Shown here in pieces: positions 21,533 through 29,001 of a DNA stretch of 34,704 bases. A program made the translations under genes and the position numbers. Below the pieces are notes generated by a model. That model saw only the letters and a list, made by a program, of their open reading frames with translations, did no database searches and was not told the DNA's origin. Origin of the DNA: Bacteroidales bacterium. GTDB lineage: Bacteria > Bacteroidota > Bacteroidia > Bacteroidales > UBA932. Numbering within the stretch: position 1 is the first letter of the stretch; the number at the start of each line of letters is the position of its first letter. The DNA lies in assembly GCA_017551425.1 (NCBI GenBank), contig JAFZLQ010000062.1:1-34704 (forward strand), in the 5' to 3' direction.

Positions 21533-24204
21533 AGTATGTGGTTGATATTTAATGGATTCTCAGGGTCGATGACGATGTGCCTGAAGGTCCTGCCGTCGCC
21601 GGAGCTGAGCGTGCGGGTTGCATCGTCCCAGTGAAGCAGGGTGCGGGTGTATTCGCCGCGCTCGTAGGCGTATGTGAGGCCGTCGTCGTCGTACAGGGTG
21701 AAGTCGCCGTCGGCACCGGCATAGACCAGCAGCAGGGGATCGTCCGCTGGCTTTTCCCCGCTCCACTCCATCGCGGGGCCAATCGGGACGATGCTGCCGG
21801 CGCGCACATACAGCGGCATGCGGCCGTAGGGGGCGGGGACAGCCATGCGGGATCCTCCTTTTACGACGGTCCCGGTGTAGAAATCGTACCAGATTCCTTC
21901 AGGGAAATAGACCTCGCGGCTGCGGGCTTTGTATTCGTAAACGGGGCAGGCCATGAATGCGGGGCCGAGCATCCACTGATCCGAAAGGTCGCGCACCTCC
22001 GGGTCTTCCGGGTAGTCCATGGGCAGGCCGCGCATCATGGTGTAGTCGTCAAAATGTACGGCTCCGGCGAGCGAATACAGGTACGGCATCAGGCGGTATC
22101 GCAGCTGCATGTACCAGAGTATGCTTTCGTAGGCCTCGGAGCCTTCCGGCGCTATGTTCCAGAGTTCGCGGCGCGGCCATTGGCCGTGGGTGCGGAACAG
22201 GGGGACGAAGGTGCCGAACTGGTGCCAGCGGGTCTGGAGTTCCTGCCACTCGTCTGCGTTGGCGGGGTCGTAGAACTTGCTCATCACGCTGAATCCGCCT
22301 ATGTCCATGCCCCAGAAGGGTATGCCGCTCATCGAATAGCCGAGACCCGCCGCCATCTGCATTCGCATGTCTGTCCATGAAGTGCCGATGTCGCCGCTCC
22401 ATGAAGCGGTGCTGTAGCGCTGGAGACCGGCGAATCCGTTGCGGGTGAGAAGGAAAACGCGTTTGTCCGGATCCGTGCCGCGCTGGCCTTCGTATATGGC
22501 CTGGGCGTTGACGAGGGCGTAAGCGTTGAGGTATTCCGTGGATGAGCCCAGGGCGTTGGGCGTGAGAAGCCACTTGAAGTAGTCCATTGGCAGGCAGTCG
22601 CGCAGGTTGGGCTCGCTTGCGTCCATCCACCATGCGTCTATCTTGCGCCCGAAGCGGGTGTATAGGCTTTCGTCCATCTGGCGCCAGAACATCTTCCGGC
22701 CGCCGTGGGAGTATGCGTCGTAGAAGCTCTGAAGGTGTCCAAGCCAGTCCACGAGCGAATCCTGTTCGGCATGTGTGTAAACGTATCCCGCATCCTTCAG
22801 TTCCTTATAATGGTCCGTATTGGTGTAGAACTTGGGCCATACGCTTATCATGAAGCGCCCGTGCATCGCGTGTACCGTATCCAGCATGGCTTCCGGGTCG
22901 GGGAAGCGGGCTGGGTCGAACTCGTGGCTGCCCCACTGGTCGTCGAGCCAGTACTGCCAGTCCTGAACTATGTTGTCCACGGGGATGTGGCGGCGGCGGA
23001 ATTCGGCCAGGGTGCTTACAAGGTCTTCCTGAGTGCTGTAGCGCTCGCGGCTCTGCCAGAATCCAAGCGCCCACTTGGGCATGACCTGGGCCTTGCCGGT
23101 GAGTTTGCGGTATGCCCTGATAACGCCGTCGTAATTGTCTCCGACCATGAAATAATAGTCTGCCTGCGGCTCGAATTCGCTCCAGAAAGTGAGGCGTGAT
23201 TCGTCTTCCGGACTCTCAAGGGGAGCGACGCGCAGGCCGATGTACGAAACATCTCCGTCCGGATCCCATTCTATGTGCAGGGGAGTGGGGACTCCGGCCT
23301 CAAGGTGTACGGTGAACTTGTAGCTGTTCGGGTTCCATGCCGGGCGCCAGCGGCGGCTCATGACTTCCTCGTCTCCTATAACGGTGCTCTGAAAGCCTGC
23401 GTAGTACTGGATGAAGTGGTAATCTCCTGTAGCTTTGGCAGTTATGCTTCCGTCATATGAGACTCTCGCCCCCATGAGGGGTATGTCGGGAAGATTCTTC
23501 AATGCCCATTCGTTCTCATAGAACAGGCTGTCTTCCTGGCGTATCAGCGGTTTGCCCTCCCGTGGGACGTAGCTGCCGGTGAGCTCCAGGTCGAATACCT
23601 CTCCCAGCTGCCTGTATGGCTCGGCGGAACCCCAGCGGCTGAGGGAATACGCATCGAAGAGCATGCCGTAGCCCTTGTTGGACACTACCACCGGCACGCT
23701 TATCTTGGTGTTGTACTGATAGAGTTCCTCGCGCAGGCCTTTGTGGTTGAATTCGCCCGCCTGGTGCTGGCCGAGGCCGTAAAAAGCCTCGTCGTCCGCA
23801 GAAGCATAGCTCACCGTGGTGCTCCAGGCCTTTTTGCCTTCAACCTCCACAGGGGAGAAGGAACTGCGGCCGTCCATGGCCAGCGGAGTGCCGTCGGCGC
23901 GATAGAAGCAGATGGTGCCGTCGGCTTTGTAAACCACTGCCGAGAGGGCTTCCGTGGAAAGGCGCACTTGTCCCATGGCGTCCGATACCTCGTACTCGGT
24001 ACAGGCTTCCTGGGGCAGCACTATCAGGGACTTGCGGTCCCGGAACCTGCCGTCGGGGGATACGCTCACCCGGATTATCTCCGGAGAAACCACCTGCAGG
24101 CGCACCTTGCCGGCACCTGTCTTAACTGTAACTCCGTTGCCCTGGCAGCCCGCCAGGACGACCGTCAGCAGTATGCCTGTTGCGACTGAAAGTCTAAACC
24201 TCAT
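21529..24204 (-). CDS. GH31 alpha-xylosidase with PA14-like insert, lipoprotein
   Basis: 891 aa. Lipoprotein signal with VVLAGC, Cys20. N-terminal galactose-mutarotase-like domain (about 30-245) interrupted by a PA14-like beta domain at about 246-325 (GDYHFIQYYAGFQSTV and LHIEWDPDG). The (beta/alpha)8 barrel is at 375-720: DNIVQDWQYW, nucleophile Asp528 in WWMDASEP, acid/base Asp605 in SWSGDIGTSW, and RTHGQWPRREL. C-terminal beta domains end with GADGDFTLYDDDGLTYAYERGEY. A PA14 insert in this position is known in xyloglucan alpha-xylosidases of GH31, so removal of alpha-1,6 xylose from xyloglucan oligosaccharides is the likely job; alpha-glucosidase is the alternative. It is coupled to GH3 by a 4-nt overlap. 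A 68-nt gap with a hairpin separates it from the esterase upstream. Confidence 0.9.
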   Translation of the reverse strand: MRFRLSVATGILLTVVLAGCQGNGVTVKTGAGKVRLQVVSPEIIRVSVSPDGRFRDRKSLIVLPQEACTEYEVSDAMGQVRLSTEALSAVVYKADGTICFYRADGTPLAMDGRSSFSPVEVEGKKAWSTTVSYASADDEAFYGLGQHQAGEFNHKGLREELYQYNTKISVPVVVSNKGYGMLFDAYSLSRWGSAEPYRQLGEVFDLELTGSYVPREGKPLIRQEDSLFYENEWALKNLPDIPLMGARVSYDGSITAKATGDYHFIQYYAGFQSTVIGDEEVMSRRWRPAWNPNSYKFTVHLEAGVPTPLHIEWDPDGDVSYIGLRVAPLESPEDESRLTFWSEFEPQADYYFMVGDNYDGVIRAYRKLTGKAQVMPKWALGFWQSRERYSTQEDLVSTLAEFRRRHIPVDNIVQDWQYWLDDQWGSHEFDPARFPDPEAMLDTVHAMHGRFMISVWPKFYTNTDHYKELKDAGYVYTHAEQDSLVDWLGHLQSFYDAYSHGGRKMFWRQMDESLYTRFGRKIDAWWMDASEPNLRDCLPMDYFKWLLTPNALGSSTEYLNAYALVNAQAIYEGQRGTDPDKRVFLLTRNGFAGLQRYSTASWSGDIGTSWTDMRMQMAAGLGYSMSGIPFWGMDIGGFSVMSKFYDPANADEWQELQTRWHQFGTFVPLFRTHGQWPRRELWNIAPEGSEAYESILWYMQLRYRLMPYLYSLAGAVHFDDYTMMRGLPMDYPEDPEVRDLSDQWMLGPAFMACPVYEYKARSREVYFPEGIWYDFYTGTVVKGGSRMAVPAPYGRMPLYVRAGSIVPIGPAMEWSGEKPADDPLLLVYAGADGDFTLYDDDGLTYAYERGEYTRTLLHWDDATRTLSSGDGRTFRHIVIDPENPLNINHIL

Positions 24205-24226
24205 ATAATCAACGGTTTATCTTCCG

Positions 24227-24251
24227 ACCTCTGGGAGATATTCCCAGAGGT
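24227..24251 (-). promoter_or_regulatory. Hairpin in the gap between the esterase and GH31 genes
   Basis: A perfect 10-bp stem (24227-24236 with 24242-24251: ACCTCTGGGA/TCCCAGAGGT) around GATAT. It occupies the only sizeable gap inside the operon. No T-run follows, so it is more likely an mRNA processing or stability element, or a partial attenuator, than a full terminator. Confidence 0.5.
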
Positions 24252-24272
24252 GGAAACGTAAGTGGCTGAAAA

Positions 24273-25685
24273 TCAATTGTCCCAGTTGTCGGAACGGAAA
24301 GGGGGTACGGGGATGCCGGAGGCTTTGGCGAGGTTGGCGCCCATGTAGTTCCTCCATCCGTAACGCACGGCTACCGGGTGGGGAACATCGGCGCAGCGCA
24401 CGAGTATGGTGCTGCCGTCCCAGTCCACCTCGGCGTCGGCCAGATGGAATACGCGGTCTTCTCCGGCAAGCTCGAAGCCCGTGATGCTGCGGGCGCACAT
24501 GCTCATGAGATCTGACCATACGCCTGTGAGGCTGACCTTCACGAGGCCGTCCTCCCCGAACTCATAGTTCCGGGGCAGTGCGGGCTCGATATTGATGCCG
24601 GGATCCATCCCATAGACGTTCTGGAGGGCGCGCATGACCATCATGTCCGCAACCTCCTTCTTCTGGGCGGGATGTATTGTGGTTTTGTTGCCAAGTGTCT
24701 CCGTGCATACGTACCATGCGTCGGGGATGTCGCTTGCGGTGTGCATCTGGTACTCCAAGAACAGGGGGCGCCAGCGGCCGTCGGCATCACCATGCTCATA
24801 CGGGGCGAGGAGGGCGTAGATGAAGGGCAGATTGCGTCCCCATGCCTCGCGCCACATCTTCACCATTGCATCCTGCAGCTTGTCGTAGCATGTCGGCTGG
24901 CCCATGTTGGAGCAGCCCTGGTACCACAGGATGCCTCTGGCGGCATAGCCGACTATCGGGGCGACGCGGCCGTTCCAGATCAGTTCCGGGGTTTCAGGCC
25001 AGTGGTTGGGCTTTTCATCGATGGCATAAAGCTCGTCGAGCTCTTCTTTGGCAAGGCCGGCGGCATTGATTGTTTCGCGTGTCATCCACGGTTCGATGCG
25101 GCTGCCTCCCCAGGCGTTTACGATGATTCCCACCGGCACTCCCAGGGATCTGGTGAGGCGCCTGGCGAAGAAGTATCCTACGGCTGAGGCTTTGGCCGCG
25201 ACTGCGGGGCCGGAGAGCTCCCAGACGGCGTCTATGTCTTTTTCCGGTTCCTGTCTCTTGTCTGTCTTGATGTCCAGGACGCGTATGGCGGATGCCGTTT
25301 CCGGCGCTGCCATTATGGCCTCGGTGGCGCCTTCCACCTCCTGGAATCCGAATCCGCGAATGGGCATTTCCATGTTGGACTGGCCGCTGCACAGCCAGAC
25401 TTCGCCAAGGGCGATGTCGTTTACCGTAAGTGTCTCCCTGCCGGATTTGACGGTGAGTGTGTGGCTCAGTCCGTCTGCCTTGGGGGTGTCGATGATGACG
25501 CGCCAGGAACCGTCTGCCTGGACTTTTGTCTTGACGGCCTTCCTGTTCCATGATGCCTTCACGCTCACTTCGGCACCGGGCGTTCCCCAGCCCCAGACAG
25601 GAGCCTGGGTGTCTTGCTGAAGGACGGCGTGGTCTGAGAATACGTGGGAAAGGGTGATGGTGAGAATCAGCAGCAGTGCTTTCAT
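24273..25685 (-). CDS. SGNH carbohydrate acetylesterase (sialate O-acetylesterase-like)
   Basis: 470 aa with a signal peptide at about 1-17. An N-terminal beta region (VLQQDTQAPVWGWGTPGAEVSV) leads to the SGNH hydrolase domain: nucleophile Ser103 in CSGQSNMEMP, the oxyanion block NAWGGSRIEPW at about 190-200, and the catalytic His338 in NKTTIHPAQKKEVADMM. A beta-sandwich insertion and C-terminal region contain DRVFHLADAEVDWDGS. Such enzymes (SASA domain, some in family CE20) deacetylate plant polysaccharides as well as sialic acids. Between mannanase and xylosidase genes, removal of acetyl groups from mannan or xyloglucan is the better inference. Odd point: the normally conserved WYQGE(S/N)N block reads WYQGCSN, with Cys258 replacing Glu. 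The gene is 20 nt after the GH26 stop. Confidence 0.88.
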   Translation of the reverse strand: MKALLLILTITLSHVFSDHAVLQQDTQAPVWGWGTPGAEVSVKASWNRKAVKTKVQADGSWRVIIDTPKADGLSHTLTVKSGRETLTVNDIALGEVWLCSGQSNMEMPIRGFGFQEVEGATEAIMAAPETASAIRVLDIKTDKRQEPEKDIDAVWELSGPAVAAKASAVGYFFARRLTRSLGVPVGIIVNAWGGSRIEPWMTRETINAAGLAKEELDELYAIDEKPNHWPETPELIWNGRVAPIVGYAARGILWYQGCSNMGQPTCYDKLQDAMVKMWREAWGRNLPFIYALLAPYEHGDADGRWRPLFLEYQMHTASDIPDAWYVCTETLGNKTTIHPAQKKEVADMMVMRALQNVYGMDPGINIEPALPRNYEFGEDGLVKVSLTGVWSDLMSMCARSITGFELAGEDRVFHLADAEVDWDGSTILVRCADVPHPVAVRYGWRNYMGANLAKASGIPVPPFRSDNWDN

Positions 25686-25705
25686 TTATGTGGCGTTTTA
25701 TTGGT

Positions 25706-26806
25706 TTACAATACTACTATCTGTTCCAGTTCCGTGAATGCCGTAAAGTCGGGGGCGGATTCGAACCCGGGCCAGGGTGCGTAGAAATGCCCCGGCTTGT
25801 CGTGCGCGTTGCGCCATGTGAGCACGTAGCTTACAGGATAGTCTTTGATGGCGGGGTAGAGCGCCTTGGTCCACCATTCGGGATCGACCAGCCCTTCAAG
25901 CCCGGTTTCGCTCAGGCAGATGGGCTTGCGGTGCTCGGATCCCATGACGGTAAGGTATTCGAGCGCGCTCATCAGTTCGTGCTGGAAATGGATGCGGGCT
26001 TCTTCCAGGCCGCCTTCGCCGACGAATTCATAAGTGTCTATGCCCAGGAGATCGACGAACTCGTCTCCGGGATAGCGCTCGGAGTACTCGCGGGCGGATG
26101 CGTTGCCGTTGGGGGAATAGCACCAGATGATGTTGCGTATGCCTCGTTCTTTCTCGAAATACGCCCTTGTGAGGCGGAAGAGATCTTTGTACTCGCCGGC
26201 GGTGCAGAGCTTGCCGCCCCACCAGAACCAGCTGCCTATGTTCTCATGCCAGGGGCGGAAGATAACCGGGGCCTCAGGGCCGAGCGACTGTATGAAATCG
26301 GCCGCACGCTTGAGCCAGGACATGAATTCGCCGTGCTTTTCACCTCCGGGAAGGATGGATTTTACAACCTGGTCTGAGCTGATGTCCCATGCGTCGCCTC
26401 CGGTGAGCGGGTTGCGGGGATGCCATGAGAAGGTCACCATGCCGCCGCGCTCCAGATGCTTGAGTGCCGCTTTGCGCATGAGGCCGAAGGGAACGCCGTC
26501 CAGGTTGGCTTCGTCGCCCAGCTCTATGCCTCCGAGGTCGAAACCGACCAGGGCGGGGAAGTGCCCGCATACGTCTTTTACGTCAGACCTTTCAAGCGGA
26601 TCGTTTTCCCAGTCTGTAACGACCCATGAGTGGCCGTAGCAGAGGTCGTCCTGATGCCCGTAGGCAATCCGGCCGCTCTCCGCATTGGACATCAGGTCCT
26701 GCAGCAGCTGCATGCGGGAATTCTCCATCGTCTTGACGTGCCCGGGGCTGCAGGCCGTCATGATCGCCAGCGACCATGCGGCAGCCATAATGGTGGTTAT
26801 CTTCAT
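25706..26806 (-). CDS. GH26 beta-mannanase, lipoprotein
   Basis: 366-aa retaining endo-beta-1,4-mannanase or mannobiohydrolase. Lipoprotein signal with IMTAC, Cys19, so probably anchored to an envelope membrane. A (beta/alpha)8 barrel follows: GRIAYGHQDDLCYG, FSWHPRNP, acid/base Glu188 in FRPWHENIGSWFWWG, GIDTYEF, nucleophile Glu300 in ICLSETG, and SYVLTWRNAHD near the end. These are the GH26 blocks seen in Bacteroides mannanases. The ATG overlaps the GH5 stop (ATGA), showing coupling. In the B. fragilis mannan pathway a GH26 enzyme makes mannobiose for the 2-epimerase; the same link is inferred here. Codon use matches its neighbours, with no sign of recent transfer. Confidence 0.94.
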   Translation of the reverse strand: MKITTIMAAAWSLAIMTACSPGHVKTMENSRMQLLQDLMSNAESGRIAYGHQDDLCYGHSWVVTDWENDPLERSDVKDVCGHFPALVGFDLGGIELGDEANLDGVPFGLMRKAALKHLERGGMVTFSWHPRNPLTGGDAWDISSDQVVKSILPGGEKHGEFMSWLKRAADFIQSLGPEAPVIFRPWHENIGSWFWWGGKLCTAGEYKDLFRLTRAYFEKERGIRNIIWCYSPNGNASAREYSERYPGDEFVDLLGIDTYEFVGEGGLEEARIHFQHELMSALEYLTVMGSEHRKPICLSETGLEGLVDPEWWTKALYPAIKDYPVSYVLTWRNAHDKPGHFYAPWPGFESAPDFTAFTELEQIVVL

Positions 26807-28065
26807 TTCTGTGGTATTGCGTCTTTGATTACTTCGATTGTGGAGTCAGTGACATATACGCCGTTCAGGCCCTGCGCTTCCTGGGCGGGGTCTCCGGTAT
26901 AAGGGTCTCCCTGCTCCCACTGCGTGTGCACGGGCTCGGCAAATCCGCTCCATCCCCAGAAATTGACGCCTTGCAGCACGTCTCCCACGCGGGAGAACAC
27001 GTAGGTGTAATAGGAGTCGCGGAGTTTTGTGGAAGCCTCCCGGGAAGGGTTGAAGCCGTCGCGGGGGAAGCCGAATTCTTCGCATACAAGCGGCTTGCCC
27101 AGGCGTCTTGCGAGCTCTGCGTGGTCCTCAAGGTATTCTTCCGTCTTGAGCAGGGCGTTGTCCAGGCTGCCTTCAAGATTGTCTTCCTTTGCCCAGCCCC
27201 AGTTGTACGGCCATATGTGTATGGTCATGTAATCCACCCCCGGAATTGAATTCACCTGTTCCGTAAGCTCCCAGTCCTGCTCGCATCCGAAGACGCCCTC
27301 GTTGCCGGTGGAGACCATGTGGTTGGGGTCGATTGATTTGATGATGCGGGCCGATTCGGTGAGCCAGGAGATGAAGCCGGCGCGGATTTCAGGGTCGTCC
27401 GAGAAGCAGCGGGGCTCGTTTCCTATCTGCCAGGAAAAGATTGCAGGGTCTTCCGAATACGGTTTTCCGGTGACGCTGTTGGTGCGGCCGACTATGGCCC
27501 TGATGTGGTTGTAGAACAGCTCCTGCGATTCCGTGGATGTCTGGAAGCCCCGCATCTGCTGCATGAAAGGCCAGTAGCCGTCTATCAGCGGGATGAGGGC
27601 TTTCTCTCCGGTGGCCCATTCCAGGTACTGGCCGTAGCCGCCGCTCCATTCCCAGGAGTTGTTGAGGAAAAGCACCGCCGTCATGTTGCGCTTTCCCAGT
27701 TCCGCGAGGAAGCGGTCGAGACCTGCCAGAAGGGTGTCGTTATAGACCCCGGGGGCTGTCTGCAGGGTGGGCTCCACGCGGGAGAAAACTCCGTCCGGCC
27801 CGTCTCCGCCCACCAGTACGCGAAGGTTCTCCATGCCCAGGGCCTTGAGGGTGTCCAGCTCGCGGGTAAGCCTTGCGAAATCGCCTCCGCGGCCCTCCGA
27901 AGCAAGGATGGGGCCGTACCAGAAGTTGGTGCCTATGTATGTGTAGGGCTTGCCGTTGCGTATGAACTGTCCGTCCTGGACGCTGACGAAGGGGGAGTGT
28001 TTGATGCAGCCGGAAAACAGAATGATGGCGCAAATCAGGGCTGCCGGTTTCAGTATCAGTTTCAT
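26803..28065 (-). CDS. GH5 (subfamily 7-type) beta-mannanase, lipoprotein
   Basis: First gene of the operon, 420 aa from ATG 28065. Lipoprotein signal MKLILKPAALICAIILFSGC with lipidated Cys20. Retaining GH5 barrel: GQFIRNGKPYTYIGTNFWYG near the start, GMENLRVLVGGDG, NNSWEWSGGYGQYLEW, acid/base Glu217 in WQIGNEPR, TIHIWPYNWGW, nucleophile Glu330 in VCEEFGFPRDG, and NFWGWSGFAEP. The opening GTNFWYG and the EFGFPRDG block are those of GH5_7 mannanases rather than GH5 cellulases. An in-frame TTG at 28095 overlaps the -7 box and is rejected. Together with GH26 it should break beta-1,4-mannan or glucomannan at the cell surface. Subfamily is by recall of motifs; a tree would settle it. Confidence 0.92.
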   Translation of the reverse strand: MKLILKPAALICAIILFSGCIKHSPFVSVQDGQFIRNGKPYTYIGTNFWYGPILASEGRGGDFARLTRELDTLKALGMENLRVLVGGDGPDGVFSRVEPTLQTAPGVYNDTLLAGLDRFLAELGKRNMTAVLFLNNSWEWSGGYGQYLEWATGEKALIPLIDGYWPFMQQMRGFQTSTESQELFYNHIRAIVGRTNSVTGKPYSEDPAIFSWQIGNEPRCFSDDPEIRAGFISWLTESARIIKSIDPNHMVSTGNEGVFGCEQDWELTEQVNSIPGVDYMTIHIWPYNWGWAKEDNLEGSLDNALLKTEEYLEDHAELARRLGKPLVCEEFGFPRDGFNPSREASTKLRDSYYTYVFSRVGDVLQGVNFWGWSGFAEPVHTQWEQGDPYTGDPAQEAQGLNGVYVTDSTIEVIKDAIPQK

Positions 28066-28092
28066 TATGCTGGCCTTCTTATATATTATTTG

Positions 28093-28100
28093 CAAAGATA
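28093..28100 (-). promoter_or_regulatory. -7 box of the hemicellulase operon
   Basis: TATCTTTG on the minus strand, 27 nt before the GH5 start. It is the only convincing promoter box upstream of the seven-gene operon. No regulator gene lies beside it. Confidence 0.6.
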
Positions 28101-28158
28101 GAAGAATTTTGCAGAAATCCTAGAAAAATGAAACATTATGAAACAGGGCGGCGGGCAC

Positions 28159-28189
28159 AAAAAAAGAAGCCTGCCGTGACAGACTTCTT
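28159..28189 (-). terminator. Terminator of tRNA-Val
   Basis: On the minus strand AAGAAGTCTG pairs with CAGGCTTCTT (one G-U) around TCACGG, followed by a T-run (A-run on + at 28159-28165). It starts 2 nt after the encoded CCA. Confidence 0.85.
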
Positions 28190-28191
28190 TG

Positions 28192-28269
28192 TGGTAGGGA
28201 CGATCGGATTCGAACCGATGACCTTTTGAATGTGACTCAAACGCTCTAAACCAGCTGAGCTACGCCCCT
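28192..28269 (-). tRNA. tRNA-Val, anticodon CAC, CCA encoded
   Basis: On the minus strand the gene starts AGGGGCG, with 7-bp acceptor stem pairing to CGTCCCT (one G-U). D-stem GCTC/GAGC, anticodon stem TTTGA/TCAAA with loop GTCACAT (U33, anticodon CAC), 5-nt variable loop, T-stem ATCGG/CCGAT with TTCGAAT loop, discriminator A and encoded CCA (28192-28194). It reads GUG valine codons. Own promoter and terminator flank it, so it is a single-gene unit between the hemicellulase operon promoter and repeat D. Confidence 0.92.
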
Positions 28270-28279
28270 GAAAGGACTG

Positions 28280-28309
28280 CAAAGATACTACTTTTTTTTG
28301 ACTTTGCAA
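28280..28309 (-). promoter_or_regulatory. Promoter of tRNA-Val
   Basis: On the minus strand TTG (28309-28307), 19 bases, then TATCTTTG (28287-28280), 10 nt before the tRNA. A textbook Bacteroidota promoter. Repeat D begins 6 bp upstream of its -33. Confidence 0.8.
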
Positions 28310-28315
28310 TACCTG

Positions 28316-28440
28316 CTGCAGCTACACCGTCCGACGGACTACGGCCGCAAGCGGCATATCCCTCCCACAAACAAGTTTGCGGGCCCCTCCCACTCACGAC
28401 TGCGTGGGCGCAGACGGTCCGCTGGACGGTGCAGCTGCAG
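28316..28440 (+). repeat. Armed hairpin element, copy D (core in + orientation)
   Basis: Arms 28316-28338 and 28418-28440 form a 23-bp inverted repeat with three mismatched positions. Core: GCCGC-AA-GCGGC hairpin, ATCCCTCCCA (28358-28367), inner stem CCCACAAAC-AA-GTTTGCGGG with one wobble, GGGCCCCTCCC (28381-28391), and CTGCG-TGGG-CGCAG hairpin, ending ACGG. Almost the same core as copy C, yet the inner stems differ on both strands in compensating ways. It lies 9 nt past the stop of the minus-strand gene at 28450 and just upstream of the tRNA promoter. Confidence 0.87.
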
Positions 28441-28449
28441 CTAGGGATC

Positions 28450-29001
28450 TCAAAGTCCGACGACAAGGCCGAAGGACAGGGTGTTTCCGGGACCGGTTGC
28501 GGTGGTGAAGAAGGGGGTGACGCCGTAGCTTGCGAAGACGCCGACGCCGCAGTAGGAGATTCCGGTCTCCAGGGCGCAGCGCCATGGCATGTTGTGCATG
28601 GTGCCGTGGATGAGGTATTCACCGGCGGCAGTGGCGTATACACGGCCCCGTTTGGCGAAGCGCAGTGAGGCGCGTACCGGTACGCCGGCGTAGAAAGCGT
28701 GGCCGTTGCCGAAGTTGAGGAAATTGAAGCGGCTTGCGACGTTTAACTCGAAAGGCGTGCCGCGGGCGCTCCAGCGCACTCCTACCGGCTCTATGTTGAA
28801 CATGAAATTGCGGTACAGGGGCGTGGCGGGGGCGTCTGAATTCAGCAGCGTGGATACTCCCGCGTTGACGGGAAGGACGAGCCGGAGGGTCGGGTCAAGG
28901 CGCTTGCGGGACTTGAGCTCAGGAGTGCCGGGGTCGTTCCCTGCCATGGCGGTGGCGGCGGCCAGGAATGCCGCAGCTATGAGTATGACGATTCTTTTCA
29001 T
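28450..29001 (-). CDS. Exported small beta-rich protein, unknown
   Basis: 183 aa. Signal peptide at 1-20 (MKRIVILIAAAFLAAATAMA). The mature part is rich in alternating hydrophobic/polar strands and aromatic residues (FELNVASRFNFLNFG, AFYAGVPVRASLRFA, VYATAAGEYLIHG, ALETGISYCGVGVFASYGV) and ends with a hydrophobic strand LSFGLVVGL, so a small outer-membrane barrel or a barrel fragment is possible. I do not recognise a family. The ATG overlaps the YitT stop by 4 nt, so the two are co-transcribed; nothing in the sequence says whether they cooperate. Repeat D follows 9 nt after the stop. Confidence 0.75.
   Translation of the reverse strand: MKRIVILIAAAFLAAATAMAGNDPGTPELKSRKRLDPTLRLVLPVNAGVSTLLNSDAPATPLYRNFMFNIEPVGVRWSARGTPFELNVASRFNFLNFGNGHAFYAGVPVRASLRFAKRGRVYATAAGEYLIHGTMHNMPWRCALETGISYCGVGVFASYGVTPFFTTATGPGNTLSFGLVVGL

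Noticed and set aside
28066..28095. TTG start at 28095 for the GH5 mannanase
   Set aside because: The TTG is part of the -7 box, and ATG 28065 opens a proper lipoprotein signal.
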